A DNA stretch of 16,812 nt from Burkholderiaceae bacterium (GTDB taxonomy: Bacteria; Pseudomonadota; Gammaproteobacteria; Burkholderiales; Burkholderiaceae_C). Made by a program: the position numbers and the translations under genes. Positions 1 through 6,555 of the stretch are shown one piece after another; the stretch's first letter is position 1; every line of letters starts with the position of its first letter. The stretch lies in contig JAOTTZ010000006.1 in the NCBI GenBank assembly GCA_029864165.1, forward strand, positions 1 to 16,812. The letters are read 5' to 3'. The notes below the pieces were generated by a model that worked only from the letters and a program-made list of their open reading frames with translations, had not been told where the DNA came from and did no database searches.

Positions 1-395
1 TCCGCGACGCTGCCCGCTCGTCCTCGACCCTGATGTACTACAGCACCCGAAAGCGCGTGGTGCTGCCGGACATCGCTGCCGACAAAGTAATTTTGCAGTA
101 CTCAGTCGTTCCCGAACAGCACATCATCAGCTCGGCGCACACGGCGTTGGTGCTGCCGCCGCAAGATCAGCATTACGGGTCGAGTGGGGACTATGCGATG
201 TGCCTACATTACTTTCCAGACCAGATGGACCACTACCGCCAGTGCAAAAACAGGCAGGAGGACCACCTCGGCGAAGTGACTTCAGACAACCTCAAGCGTG
301 GGGTTCTGCGCCGGCTCACGTACAACTTCGCCTACGAATCCATGACGGCGCATCTGAAAGAGTTCATCGCTCGCCTACCGCCCCCGGCCGACTAG
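1..395 (+). CDS. C-terminal fragment of an unrecognised protein (possible alpha/beta hydrolase), 5' end outside window
   Basis: The reading frame is open from the first bases of the window and ends at TAG 393-395, so the gene starts upstream; the ATG at position 33 is probably internal. About 130 residues are visible. They are rich in aromatic and charged residues (for example HYFPDQMDHYRQCKNR and LKRGVLRRLTYNF) and show no signal peptide or membrane segment. The tail vaguely resembles the C-terminal part of some proteobacterial alpha/beta hydrolases, but no catalytic motif is visible, so this is only a guess. The gene ends 26 bases before the AlgE-like gene on the same strand, so the two may be co-transcribed. 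Confidence 0.6.
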   Translation, partial: RDAARSSSTLMYYSTRKRVVLPDIAADKVILQYSVVPEQHIISSAHTALVLPPQDQHYGSSGDYAMCLHYFPDQMDHYRQCKNRQEDHLGEVTSDNLKRGVLRRLTYNFAYESMTAHLKEFIARLPPPAD

Positions 396-421
396 TCGCC
401 CGCGAACAGTAGGATAGGCTC

Positions 422-1954
422 ATGGTCAGCGCCGTGCAGAAACGCGGATGTTCGTCACACCCATACAGTTCTATTTCTGCCTTGATCGCTCCCCTTGTCA
501 TCGCGCTAGCGCTGCTTGCGTTTGCTGCCCTGGCCAACGCTGACAAAACCACAGCGGAGACTGACACAACGGCACCGGCCACAACGGCATCGGCCGACAG
601 CGAGTTGCGTCAACGGCTGACCCAACGTGAAGATCAGCGGCGAACCAGCGACCCTTGGCACACTGATATTTTTGGCCGAACGCTGACCGTTTCGGGCGAG
701 GTGGCCCTCGACCATGAACGAATGTCGCCACGTCTTTCCGAGCCCATCGACGATGGACGCAGTCGTCTGTCGACGCTGAGCCTAGAAGCAGAAGCGTTTT
801 ACAGCGTCACCGATAGGTGGTCGCTCTTTGTGCAAGGGCGCTTGGGCGCCGACAAAGCGCTACGCGAGGGGGACGAGCGTTTAGGCTGGACTCGGTATGT
901 GGAACGTGGAGAAATGTGGTTGCACGGTCGGAGCGTAGGCGGTAGCGGGCTGGACTTTGAGCTGGGCCGCCTCAACTTCGAAGACGAACGCCGGTGGTGG
1001 CTGGACGAAGAGCTCGACGCACTGCGCGTGTCGGGCGGGAGTGACAAGTTCGAGTTCTCGCTTGCTGCGGCACGCGAATTGGGCCGCAGCCGAAGCGACC
1101 AAGACGGTATCGATCCGGAGCAGCAAGACGTTATCCGTTGGATCGCAAACGCGGGGTGGGAATGGCGGCCGAACCATTCGGTCAACTTGTTCATGCTGCG
1201 CCATCGCGACCGCTCAACGACCGAATCTGTTGGGCAGGTGGTACGGGCCGCGGTGCATGACGACTCGGACGCCCGGTTGACCTGGGTCGGCGCCAGTTTG
1301 GAAGGCGAGGCCAACCTGCGGCCCAAAGAAAGTCTCCACCACTGGCTTGACGTCGCACGCGTTTGCGGCGACGAGGCGATGGTCGAGTTTGGCACGCATT
1401 CTCCCGACGAGGTCACGAACGTGTTGCGGCGCAAAATTCGCGGCTGGGCGGCCGACGCCGGCCTGCGCTGGCAGTTACCGCTACCGGGTCAACCACGTCT
1501 ATCGCTCGCGTACGCCATAACCTCCAGCGGTACCACAAGTGACACCGACCGCGCGTATCGGCAAACTGGCTTGCACAGCAACCTGCACGAATTTGGCGCA
1601 GCGAAAGAATTTGCACGCTACGGTTCTACGCTGGCCCTGGAATTGTCCAATCTGCGCGTGACAACGCTAGGCGTGGGACTGACGATACTCAAGGCCAGTT
1701 CGGTCGACCTCGTTTATCACCGCTACCGACAAGCCGAACCTGCCACCGAGATGCGTGCGGCGCGCTTTGCCAGCGAACTGACAGGCTTGGCCACAGACAT
1801 CGGCAGTGGGCTGGATTTGGTGCTGACGTTTCTAGAATCTGAGCGCGTGGAGTTGAACGCGACTGTTTCCACGTTTCGCGCTGGGGAGGCGTTTGGTGCA
1901 CTGGCGGGTCGAAGGTACCGCTACGGCGCTGTGTCGATCCGTGTTGGCTTTTGA
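422..1954 (+). CDS. Alginate export (AlgE-like) family outer-membrane beta-barrel protein
   Basis: Encodes 510 aa. The N-terminus has a long hydrophobic stretch (about residues 23-40, ending ALANA) that looks like a Sec signal peptide. The mature part has the alternating polar/aromatic pattern of a beta-barrel and ends in phenylalanine, the usual BAM-recognised outer-membrane terminus. Segments such as FELGRLNFEDERRWW, YRQTGLHSNLHEFG and LELSNLRV followed by SSVDLVYHRYRQ match the alginate_exp family, whose model AlgE exports polyanionic polysaccharide. The start ATG 422 has an AGGA at 411-414. The substrate cannot be read from sequence: no alginate polymerase genes are in the window, and many family members act as general porins or export other polysaccharides. 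The family call is firm; the function is inferred. Confidence 0.85.
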   Translation: MVSAVQKRGCSSHPYSSISALIAPLVIALALLAFAALANADKTTAETDTTAPATTASADSELRQRLTQREDQRRTSDPWHTDIFGRTLTVSGEVALDHERMSPRLSEPIDDGRSRLSTLSLEAEAFYSVTDRWSLFVQGRLGADKALREGDERLGWTRYVERGEMWLHGRSVGGSGLDFELGRLNFEDERRWWLDEELDALRVSGGSDKFEFSLAAARELGRSRSDQDGIDPEQQDVIRWIANAGWEWRPNHSVNLFMLRHRDRSTTESVGQVVRAAVHDDSDARLTWVGASLEGEANLRPKESLHHWLDVARVCGDEAMVEFGTHSPDEVTNVLRRKIRGWAADAGLRWQLPLPGQPRLSLAYAITSSGTTSDTDRAYRQTGLHSNLHEFGAAKEFARYGSTLALELSNLRVTTLGVGLTILKASSVDLVYHRYRQAEPATEMRAARFASELTGLATDIGSGLDLVLTFLESERVELNATVSTFRAGEAFGALAGRRYRYGAVSIRVGF

Positions 1955-2225
1955 TCTTCAACGCCGCTTGCGTCGACGAAGGTCGCGCGAACCGTGAATC
2001 CACGGGACGCGTCGGGTGAGCGCTGGCCTTTCAGCAGGTCAATTCGCGCGCCATGCCGTTGTGCGATCTGCGATCCGATCGTCTTTGACGATCGCCACCC
2101 GCAGACGAGGCCGCACCCGCGAGTTCGTCCGCGCTGCCAACGCAAAAAAGTTGGTCAAACGCACTTTCCCTATCCGCACACAGACGCCGCGGCCGGAATC
2201 GACCCCGGGGGTTGTCACGCAACGA
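1955..2225 (-). pseudogene. Decayed 3' remnant of a sensor histidine kinase gene
   Basis: No intact gene lies between 1955 and 2401. The minus strand here carries the broken C-terminal end of a histidine kinase related to the intact one at 3359-4753. In order, in different frames, are a G1-like DSGRGV (about 2200-2183), ESAFDQLF (about 2165-2145; intact copy ERVFDRF), VAIVK (intact copy LAIVK), and SQIAQRHGARIDLL (intact copy KEIAQRHGARIELV) followed by a matching tail to near 1955. The G1-to-F-box spacing is 41 nt against 42 in the intact gene, so at least one base is lost; a second frame change lies after VAIVK. The part coding for the N-terminus, H-box and any response regulator is absent. 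The frame runs a little into the 3' end of the AlgE-like gene before a stop at 1921-1923. Confidence 0.75.
2062..2081. repeat. Short tandem repeat inside the kinase remnant
   Basis: TGCGATC occurs twice in tandem (2062-2068, 2069-2075), followed by a partial CGATC. The matching place in the intact kinase gene (about 3490-3500) has a single copy. Local duplication here adds bases between the G2-box part and the IAQRHG part and accounts for one of the frame changes. Confidence 0.7.
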
Positions 2226-2363
2226 CTGCATTGCACGGCTGATCCTTTACGGATTTATTTTTCTTCGGACCAGCGCATCAGATGATGGTTGTTCCCAAGG
2301 CATGTGTAACCGATTGTTGGTTGCTGCGGGCGGCGAGGGTGTGGACGAGTAGACTGAAAATCT

Positions 2364-2369
2364 TATAAG
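2364..2369 (+). promoter_or_regulatory. Possible -10 element upstream of the spondin gene
   Basis: TATAAG (5 of 6 matches to the sigma-70 -10) lies inside the 8-bp palindrome CTTATAAG at 2362-2369, about 33 bases before the preferred ATG at 2402. No convincing -35 is seen at normal spacing. The rest of 2226-2361 shows no gene or clear signal. Confidence 0.3.
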
Positions 2370-2401
2370 CAATGCCAGGTCGGCAGAAAGAGGAGAAGCG
2401 T

Positions 2402-3052
2402 ATGGAGCGCATGAATCATCAAGATGCGTGGGATCAGTCGTCGCGGTGGGTTTCCATGTTCAGAAAGCACAAAGCGATCTTGGTCACATGTGGTGCTTTC
2501 CTAGGTTTTGGGATGGGTCTATCGTCAGCTCAGGCGCAGACAGCCCAACACCGGGTGGATTTTGACGTCACTTGGAGTAGCACCACGCATCCCGGTGCAA
2601 TTCATCCACTTTCGCATTTCGACTCGGTGACCGGAGCGACTCATTCCGATGCCGTCAGCTTTTGGCGGGTCGGCGAGCTCGCCACCCCGGGTGTGAAGCA
2701 AGAAGCCGAGGAAGGCGTTTCGCCTCTTTTCGACGATGAGCTCAACGCGGCACTGACGGCAGGTACGGCGCATGGCCTCATTAACGAGCCCGGATGGATA
2801 TGCCCTGGTGAGGTATCTCATGCGAATTGTCGCGCACCGAATTTCACGTTCGAGGCCAGTGAGTCGCATTCGAAGGTGACCTTTCTGGCGATGATCGGCC
2901 CCAGCCCAGATTGGTTCGTGGGCGTCTCTGAGGTGGCGCTGCGTGATAACGGTGCCTGGGTAACAACGCCGATAGTGTTGCCCATTCTTCCCTACGACGG
3001 CGGCACACGGAGCAACGACGCTACGTTTCGTTTGGCCAGTTCGGACCTTTGA
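2402..3052 (+). CDS. Spondin-domain surface protein, frameshifted before its PEP-CTERM anchor
   Basis: The ATG at 2402 is preferred because AGGAG at 2391-2395 sits six bases before it; an in-frame ATG at 2372 has no such site. A hydrophobic segment (FLGFGMGLSSAQAQ, about residues 33-46) ends a signal peptide. The mature region matches Spondin_N: it starts HRVDFDVTW and contains the core MIGPSPDWFVGVSEVAL and then YDGGTRSNDATF. Spondin_N is a beta-sandwich domain often found in exported bacterial proteins, some of them PEP-CTERM substrates. The frame then gives RLASSDL and stops at 3050-3052, without an anchor. The other frame continues with FGQFGPLNNPPEAISLI and a clean PEP-CTERM tail to 3219. 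A single indel between about 3025 and 3050 is the simplest explanation, so the gene is a recent pseudogene, a secreted truncated product or a sequencing error. Confidence 0.8.
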   Translation: MERMNHQDAWDQSSRWVSMFRKHKAILVTCGAFLGFGMGLSSAQAQTAQHRVDFDVTWSSTTHPGAIHPLSHFDSVTGATHSDAVSFWRVGELATPGVKQEAEEGVSPLFDDELNAALTAGTAHGLINEPGWICPGEVSHANCRAPNFTFEASESHSKVTFLAMIGPSPDWFVGVSEVALRDNGAWVTTPIVLPILPYDGGTRSNDATFRLASSDL

Positions 3053-3219
3053 ACAACCCGCCTGAAGCGATCAGCCTGATCACCGACACGAGCGGACAGT
3101 TCATGGGCGGTGCTTCGCTGGGAACGATGACCATCACCCTGATTCCGGAACCGGCAACCGCTGTCTTGTTGGGGCTGGGGCTTGGTGGCTTGGCGCTGGT
3201 TCGCCGAAGGAGTCGCTGA
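3026..3219 (+). pseudogene. Out-of-frame PEP-CTERM sorting tail of the spondin gene
   Basis: In the frame shifted by -1 relative to the upstream gene, the sequence reads through to TGA 3217-3219. It holds IPEPATA, then a hydrophobic stretch LLGLGLGGLAL, then the basic end VRRRSR. This is the complete tripartite PEP-CTERM signal recognised by exosortases. It has no start or ribosome site of its own and can only be the lost C-terminus of the spondin-domain gene. The frame is open from about 2950, so the indel lies in the overlap; domain continuity places it near 3025-3050. No X XXY YYZ slippery heptamer is visible there. Confidence 0.8.
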
Positions 3220-3250
3220 GGCCAGCCCCACCGTCTTTAAAGTAGTCAAG

Positions 3251-3275
3251 GCGCCGGGTGTGAACCACCCGGCGC
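3251..3275. terminator. Strong hairpin after the spondin/PEP-CTERM gene
   Basis: Perfect 10-bp arms GCGCCGGGTG and CACCCGGCGC with a 5-base loop, 31 bases after the PEP-CTERM tail stop. No clear T-run follows on either strand, so it is terminator-like rather than a textbook intrinsic terminator. It lies between two convergent genes. Confidence 0.5.
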
Positions 3276-3315
3276 AATTAGAAGAAAAGTACCCAGGGTC
3301 AGTTTGAACATTGCG

Positions 3316-3349
3316 ACATGTCACCCGTCCCCCGGGGGCGGTGACGTGT
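3316..3349. terminator. Second hairpin, just downstream of the histidine kinase gene
   Basis: Outer arms ACATGTCACC (3316-3325) and GGTGACGTGT (3340-3349) pair with one wobble. Inside them CCCCC faces GGGGG. It lies ten bases past the kinase stop on the minus strand and may end the regulator/kinase transcript. There is no strong U-tract. Confidence 0.4.
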
Positions 3350-3358
3350 GACTTCGCT

Positions 3359-4753
3359 TCATTGGGGGGTGGGGGGGTCTTCGTACTCGGCTCCACGTGT
3401 GTCATCGAAAACGACGCGAACCCTCAGCCCATGCGTCCCGTCGGATGACGGCAAACCGTCGACCAGTTCAATGCGCGCGCCGTGTCGCTGCGCGATCTCT
3501 TTGACGATGGCCAACCCGAGCCCGGTGCCGGTCGTCGTCGCATCGTCCCCATGTACCGTCGTGCCGCGGTAAAAGCGGTCGAAAACACGTTCTTGTTCCT
3601 CCAATGCGATACCGGGCCCGGTATCAGCAACCTCTAGCAGCACACCAGGTGGCGCAGCGCGCAATGCGACGTCAACTTTGCCACCACGAGGTGTGTAGCG
3701 CAAAGCGTTGTCGACCAGGTTGTTGAGCAGGATACGCAGATGATGCACATCTCCACGTACTACCGTGGATTGGTACGCCGCCGTTTCAATCTCTGCGCCC
3801 AAATCGATGCCGCGCGCGTTCGCAAACACCCCCATATCAGTCACTACCGACTTCACGAGCGCCGCCAGGTCGACGTCGCTTGCTGTGTGTTCGCTGGTGT
3901 CTGGTTCCAGGCGCGATAGCTGCAGAAGTTGTTCGATCAAATGCGTTGCGCGATCGAGCCCACGTCGAATGTCGCCCAGCGTTTCTTTGCGTGTCGCCTC
4001 ATCAGAGGCCGTTGCCAACCCCTGAACCTGCAGCCGCAACGCGGTCAGCGGCGTGCGCAAGGCATGGGCCGCGTCGGCGGTGAAGCGGCGTTGCACGAGC
4101 AGCGCCTTGGCAAGGCGCGTCATCAGCGCGTTGACCGACGTCACCAGGGGTTGTAGCTCGGTCGGAAGCGAGGCGGTTGCGATGGGTGTCAGCGACGATG
4201 CACTGCGGTGACCGATATCGGCGGTGGTTTGCGTTAACGGCTTCAGGCCTTGCCGCAGCGCGTATGCCAGCATCAGCGCGGTCAATACCAAAACGACAAC
4301 CAAATTCGGCAACAGGACTTCCACCGCGGTGTCGACCGCCAGGTCTTCACGCACCGACATCAGCTGTGCCGCCTGGATCAGATGCGTCGGCGATCGTTCT
4401 GCGTAAACCCGCCATGCGCCTTGCGGCGTTGTAAGCGTCTGGTAGCCTTCTCCATCGGCCCAAGGTATGTCGGCGGTAGGAAACGATAGGAACACTTGGC
4501 GTTTGTCCAAACTCCAAATTTGAGTGACCAATCCGCTGTCGTCCAAGTCTGGCGTCGTCTGATGGTTCGGCGGCGGCACACCTTGCCCGCGGTAGTGCGT
4601 TCGCACCGAGAGCGCATGCTGTTTGAGCTGCTCGTCGAACACTTCGTTGATTTCCTGACGCGTGAACCAGAATGTTGAAGCGCCGAGCAATACCCCGCCG
4701 ACAGCCAAAGCCATCGACAAACGAACCATGAGATGCCATTGAATTGAGCCCAC
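3359..4753 (-). CDS. Sensor histidine kinase, QseC/PmrB-like
   Basis: Encodes 464 aa with two membrane segments (about residues 9-30 and 145-167) flanking a periplasmic sensor region of roughly 115 residues. After them come a linker, the dimerisation helix with phospho-acceptor His230 (FTADAAHALRTPL), the N-box (LLNNLVDNALRYTP, 342-355), G1 (DTGPGI, from 377), the F-box (VFDRFYR) and G2 (GTGLGLAIVK). It should autophosphorylate and pass phosphate to the adjacent regulator. The start is a GTG directly after the regulator's TGA, with GGAG six bases upstream; an ATG eight codons in is the alternative. The last codons form a C-rich run (C7, A, C6) coding PPTP, unusual and possibly slippage-prone. 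The signal sensed is unknown. Confidence 0.93.
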   Translation of the reverse strand: MGSIQWHLMVRLSMALAVGGVLLGASTFWFTRQEINEVFDEQLKQHALSVRTHYRGQGVPPPNHQTTPDLDDSGLVTQIWSLDKRQVFLSFPTADIPWADGEGYQTLTTPQGAWRVYAERSPTHLIQAAQLMSVREDLAVDTAVEVLLPNLVVVLVLTALMLAYALRQGLKPLTQTTADIGHRSASSLTPIATASLPTELQPLVTSVNALMTRLAKALLVQRRFTADAAHALRTPLTALRLQVQGLATASDEATRKETLGDIRRGLDRATHLIEQLLQLSRLEPDTSEHTASDVDLAALVKSVVTDMGVFANARGIDLGAEIETAAYQSTVVRGDVHHLRILLNNLVDNALRYTPRGGKVDVALRAAPPGVLLEVADTGPGIALEEQERVFDRFYRGTTVHGDDATTTGTGLGLAIVKEIAQRHGARIELVDGLPSSDGTHGLRVRVVFDDTRGAEYEDPPTPQ

Positions 4754-5413
4754 TCAAAGCTCCACGACGCAGTAGCCCACGCCACGAACATTTTTGATTC
4801 GATCTGCGCCGAGTTTCTTCCTCAAGTGGTGCAGATGCACCTCGATGGCGTTGCTGCCCACCTCCGACGACCATCCGTAGACCGAGTCTTCCAAAGCCTC
4901 CCGCGACAAGACCGCGCCGGGTCTTTGCATCAACATTTCAAGCAAGCTGAACTCGCGCGCCGACAGTTCTAACGGTTGACCGTCGAGCTCAGCGGTGCGC
5001 GCAATAGGATCGACGCGCAGGTCCCCGCATTCGAGTAGCGATGTCGCGCCGCCCGCGTGTCGGCGTATCAGCGCGCGCACACGGGCAATCAGTTCTTCCA
5101 GGTCGTAGGGTTTGATGAGATAGTCATCGGCCCCGGCGTTCAGGCCGCCCACCCGGTCAGCAACGGCGTCACGCGCAGTTGCTATCAGCACAGGCACGGG
5201 GTTGTGCCGCGCCCTCGCGGCCGACAGCACGCTCAAGCCGTCTTGGCGCGGTAATCCGAGGTCGAGAATCACAGCCTGGTACACATCGTTGGCGATTGAA
5301 AGCTCGGCTGCACGGCCGTCGGTCACCCAATCGACGCTAAAGCCTGCGCGCGTCAAGCCCTGCTGCACAGCCTTGCCAATCATCGGGTCATCTTCTACCA
5401 AAAGTAATCGCAT
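4754..5413 (-). CDS. OmpR/PhoB-family response regulator, QseB/PmrA-like
   Basis: Encodes 219 aa. The receiver domain starts MRLLLVEDD, with acidic residues for Mg binding, phospho-acceptor Asp51 (ILDLGLPRQDG) and conserved Lys101 (DDYLIKPYD). The C-terminal winged helix runs from about residue 125 and contains LSAREFSLLEML and the recognition region SNAIEVHLHHLRKKLG, ending RGVGYCVVEL. The frame is open to 5503, but the receiver begins exactly at the ATG at 5411-5413, so that start is chosen. It is directly adjacent to the kinase gene, indicating one operon and a cognate pair. It faces the PEP-CTERM gene at 5668 across a 254-bp divergent region that carries a PmrA-type box, so autoregulation and control of the surface protein are likely, though inferred. 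Confidence 0.93.
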   Translation of the reverse strand: MRLLLVEDDPMIGKAVQQGLTRAGFSVDWVTDGRAAELSIANDVYQAVILDLGLPRQDGLSVLSAARARHNPVPVLIATARDAVADRVGGLNAGADDYLIKPYDLEELIARVRALIRRHAGGATSLLECGDLRVDPIARTAELDGQPLELSAREFSLLEMLMQRPGAVLSREALEDSVYGWSSEVGSNAIEVHLHHLRKKLGADRIKNVRGVGYCVVEL

Positions 5414-5477
5414 CGCGTACCCGTTGTAGCGGCCTGAGTCGCAAAGGAAAGATGCCGTTGTTGTTGCGAGCCGGTGT

Positions 5478-5487
5478 GTACCGGTAC
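5478..5487. repeat. 10-bp palindrome in the regulator leader
   Basis: GTACCGGTAC is a perfect palindrome. CCGGT also recurs ten bases apart (5471-5475 and 5481-5485). It sits downstream of the presumed regulator promoter on the minus strand. A protein-binding role is possible but unproven. Confidence 0.3.
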
Positions 5488-5502
5488 TACGCGTTGTAAG
5501 CA

Positions 5503-5508
5503 ATCGTA
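5503..5508 (-). promoter_or_regulatory. Possible -10 of the regulator promoter
   Basis: On the minus strand TACGAT (4 of 6 to TATAAT) lies ten bases downstream of the PmrA-type box. It would place transcription start about 85 bases before the regulator ATG. A normal -35 is replaced by the activator box, as expected for an activated promoter. Confidence 0.35.
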
Positions 5509-5518
5509 GCCACTTCAG

Positions 5519-5535
5519 ATTAAGTGTGACTTAAG
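5519..5535 (-). promoter_or_regulatory. PmrA/QseB-type response-regulator box
   Basis: Read on the minus strand this is CTTAAG, five bases (TCACA), CTTAAT. Both half-sites fit the YTTAAK-N5-YTTAAK direct repeat known for PmrA and QseB. It lies between the regulator gene and the PEP-CTERM gene, 106 bases upstream of the regulator start and 133 bases upstream of the PEP-CTERM start. It is the natural binding site for the adjacent regulator. No second copy was noticed near the other PEP-CTERM gene. Confidence 0.7.
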
Positions 5536-5546
5536 TCGGCGCCGAA

Positions 5547-5552
5547 TAAATT
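5547..5552 (+). promoter_or_regulatory. Possible -10 for the PEP-CTERM gene
   Basis: TAAATT lies eleven bases downstream of the regulator box on the plus strand. It would give a leader of about 110 bases before the ATG. It is weak and is supported mainly by its position next to the box. Confidence 0.3.
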
Positions 5553-5654
5553 CGCCCCGTGGTTGCGCTCTGACCCACGCGCGGCGACTGCGAGAAGCGA
5601 GTTCCATCGCTCGGCGCAACGTAATTTGTGGGCCTATCAAATCATCTGTTTCTA

Positions 5655-5660
5655 CAGGAG
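5655..5660 (+). promoter_or_regulatory. Ribosome binding site that fixes the PEP-CTERM gene start
   Basis: CAGGAG ends seven bases before ATG 5668, which is followed at once by a typical signal peptide. This rules out the longer in-frame start at 5563. Confidence 0.75.
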
Positions 5661-5667
5661 TTTTAGC

Positions 5668-6480
5668 ATGAAGAAAATTGCAGTTGCGTCACTTTTACCG
5701 CTGGCCTTGGCCTGCGGCAATGCCAGCGCGGTACTGAGCCTGCCAGATTTCAACGCGGCGACCTTTACCCCTGGCACACCCATCACTAATCCGTATTACA
5801 ACCAATTTGACGGTACGCGCGTCTACACTTCCACCGACGTAAACGGCGACCCTGCCGACGAAAGGTTCGAGTTTCAGTGGCTCGGCGCGGGCAAGACGCT
5901 GTTGGGCGTCCAGACATGGGCGCTACGCGACCGCGCGTTTGAGGGTGGTTTCTTGGTCGAAGACACCTTTGACTACTTTGCGCAGGACATCGCCGGTAAC
6001 CTCTGGTACTTCGGTGAGGACGTCACCAACTACGAGTACGATGCCAACGGCGACCTGATCGGCACCAACGACCATAGCAGCTGGCTCGCCGGCTTCAACG
6101 GCGCGGTCCCGGGCTACCAAATGCCGGCTGTCCCCACCGTCGGTCAAAACTACTTCCAAGAATTTGCCATCGCCGACAACGCGGCTGACACGGGTGAAAT
6201 CACAGCCACCGGGCTGACGCGTACATTTGCGGGCACGACCTACACCGACGTCGTACAGGTGTTTGAGACCAGCCCGGTCGATCCCGGCGTGTTGCCGGGG
6301 TACAAGTACTTTGCGCCGGGCATCGGTCTGATCGGGGCTGAAGAGCATCTTGATGCGAATCTGCTAAACCCCGAGTTGACCTTTGCGCTGGCGCCTGTCC
6401 CTGAGCCCACGTCAGCAGCTTTGCTGGCTTTGGGCTTGTCGCTGGTAAGTGCGGCGGCGTATGCCCGACGCAAGACGTAA
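5668..6480 (+). CDS. PEP-CTERM sorting domain surface protein, function unknown
   Basis: Encodes 270 aa. A short signal peptide (MKKIAVASLLPLALACGNASA) is predicted to be cut near residue 21. The mature part is acidic and rich in aromatic residues and Gly/Asn/Asp. Segments such as NLWYFGEDVTNYEYD, SSWLAGFNGAVPGYQMPA and VGQNYFQEF recall a family of secreted proteins of unknown function; no catalytic motif is visible. The C-terminus is a complete exosortase signal: VPEPTSA (PEP codons 6400-6408), a hydrophobic helix LLALGLSLVSAAAYA, and the basic end RRKT. After export it should be cut by an exosortase such as XrtA and attached to the cell surface or matrix. It faces the response-regulator gene across a shared regulatory region, the best clue to its control. 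Confidence 0.9.
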   Translation: MKKIAVASLLPLALACGNASAVLSLPDFNAATFTPGTPITNPYYNQFDGTRVYTSTDVNGDPADERFEFQWLGAGKTLLGVQTWALRDRAFEGGFLVEDTFDYFAQDIAGNLWYFGEDVTNYEYDANGDLIGTNDHSSWLAGFNGAVPGYQMPAVPTVGQNYFQEFAIADNAADTGEITATGLTRTFAGTTYTDVVQVFETSPVDPGVLPGYKYFAPGIGLIGAEEHLDANLLNPELTFALAPVPEPTSAALLALGLSLVSAAAYARRKT

Positions 6481-6511
6481 GGCTGACCACTCCCGCCGGC
6501 GGCGGTCAGCC
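6481..6511. terminator. Hairpin between the convergent PEP-CTERM gene and waaA
   Basis: Arms GGCTGACC (6481-6488) and GGTCAGCC (6504-6511) are perfect, with a GC-rich self-complementary CCGCCGGCGG inside. It starts right after the PEP-CTERM stop and may serve both converging transcripts. There is no T-run. Confidence 0.45.
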
Positions 6512-6555
6512 CCGCTGTGCTCGACGTTTACCGAGGCTGCGTAGCAACTCATGCC

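Noticed and set aside
799..1434. Minus-strand open frame inside the AlgE-like gene
   Set aside because: Ser/Arg-rich low-complexity translation typical of a shadow frame, with no domain.
3025..3052. Programmed -1 frameshift joining the spondin domain to its PEP-CTERM tail
   Set aside because: No X XXY YYZ slippery heptamer is present in the overlap; the 10-bp hairpin lies over 200 bases downstream, too far to stimulate slippage. A mutation or sequencing error is simpler.
5414..5503. Extended N-terminus for the response regulator
   Set aside because: The receiver fold begins at the ATG at 5413, and the extension overlaps the presumed promoter and leader.
5563..5667. Extended N-terminus for the second PEP-CTERM gene
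   Set aside because: The ATG at 5668 has a good ribosome site and begins a typical signal peptide; the extension has neither.
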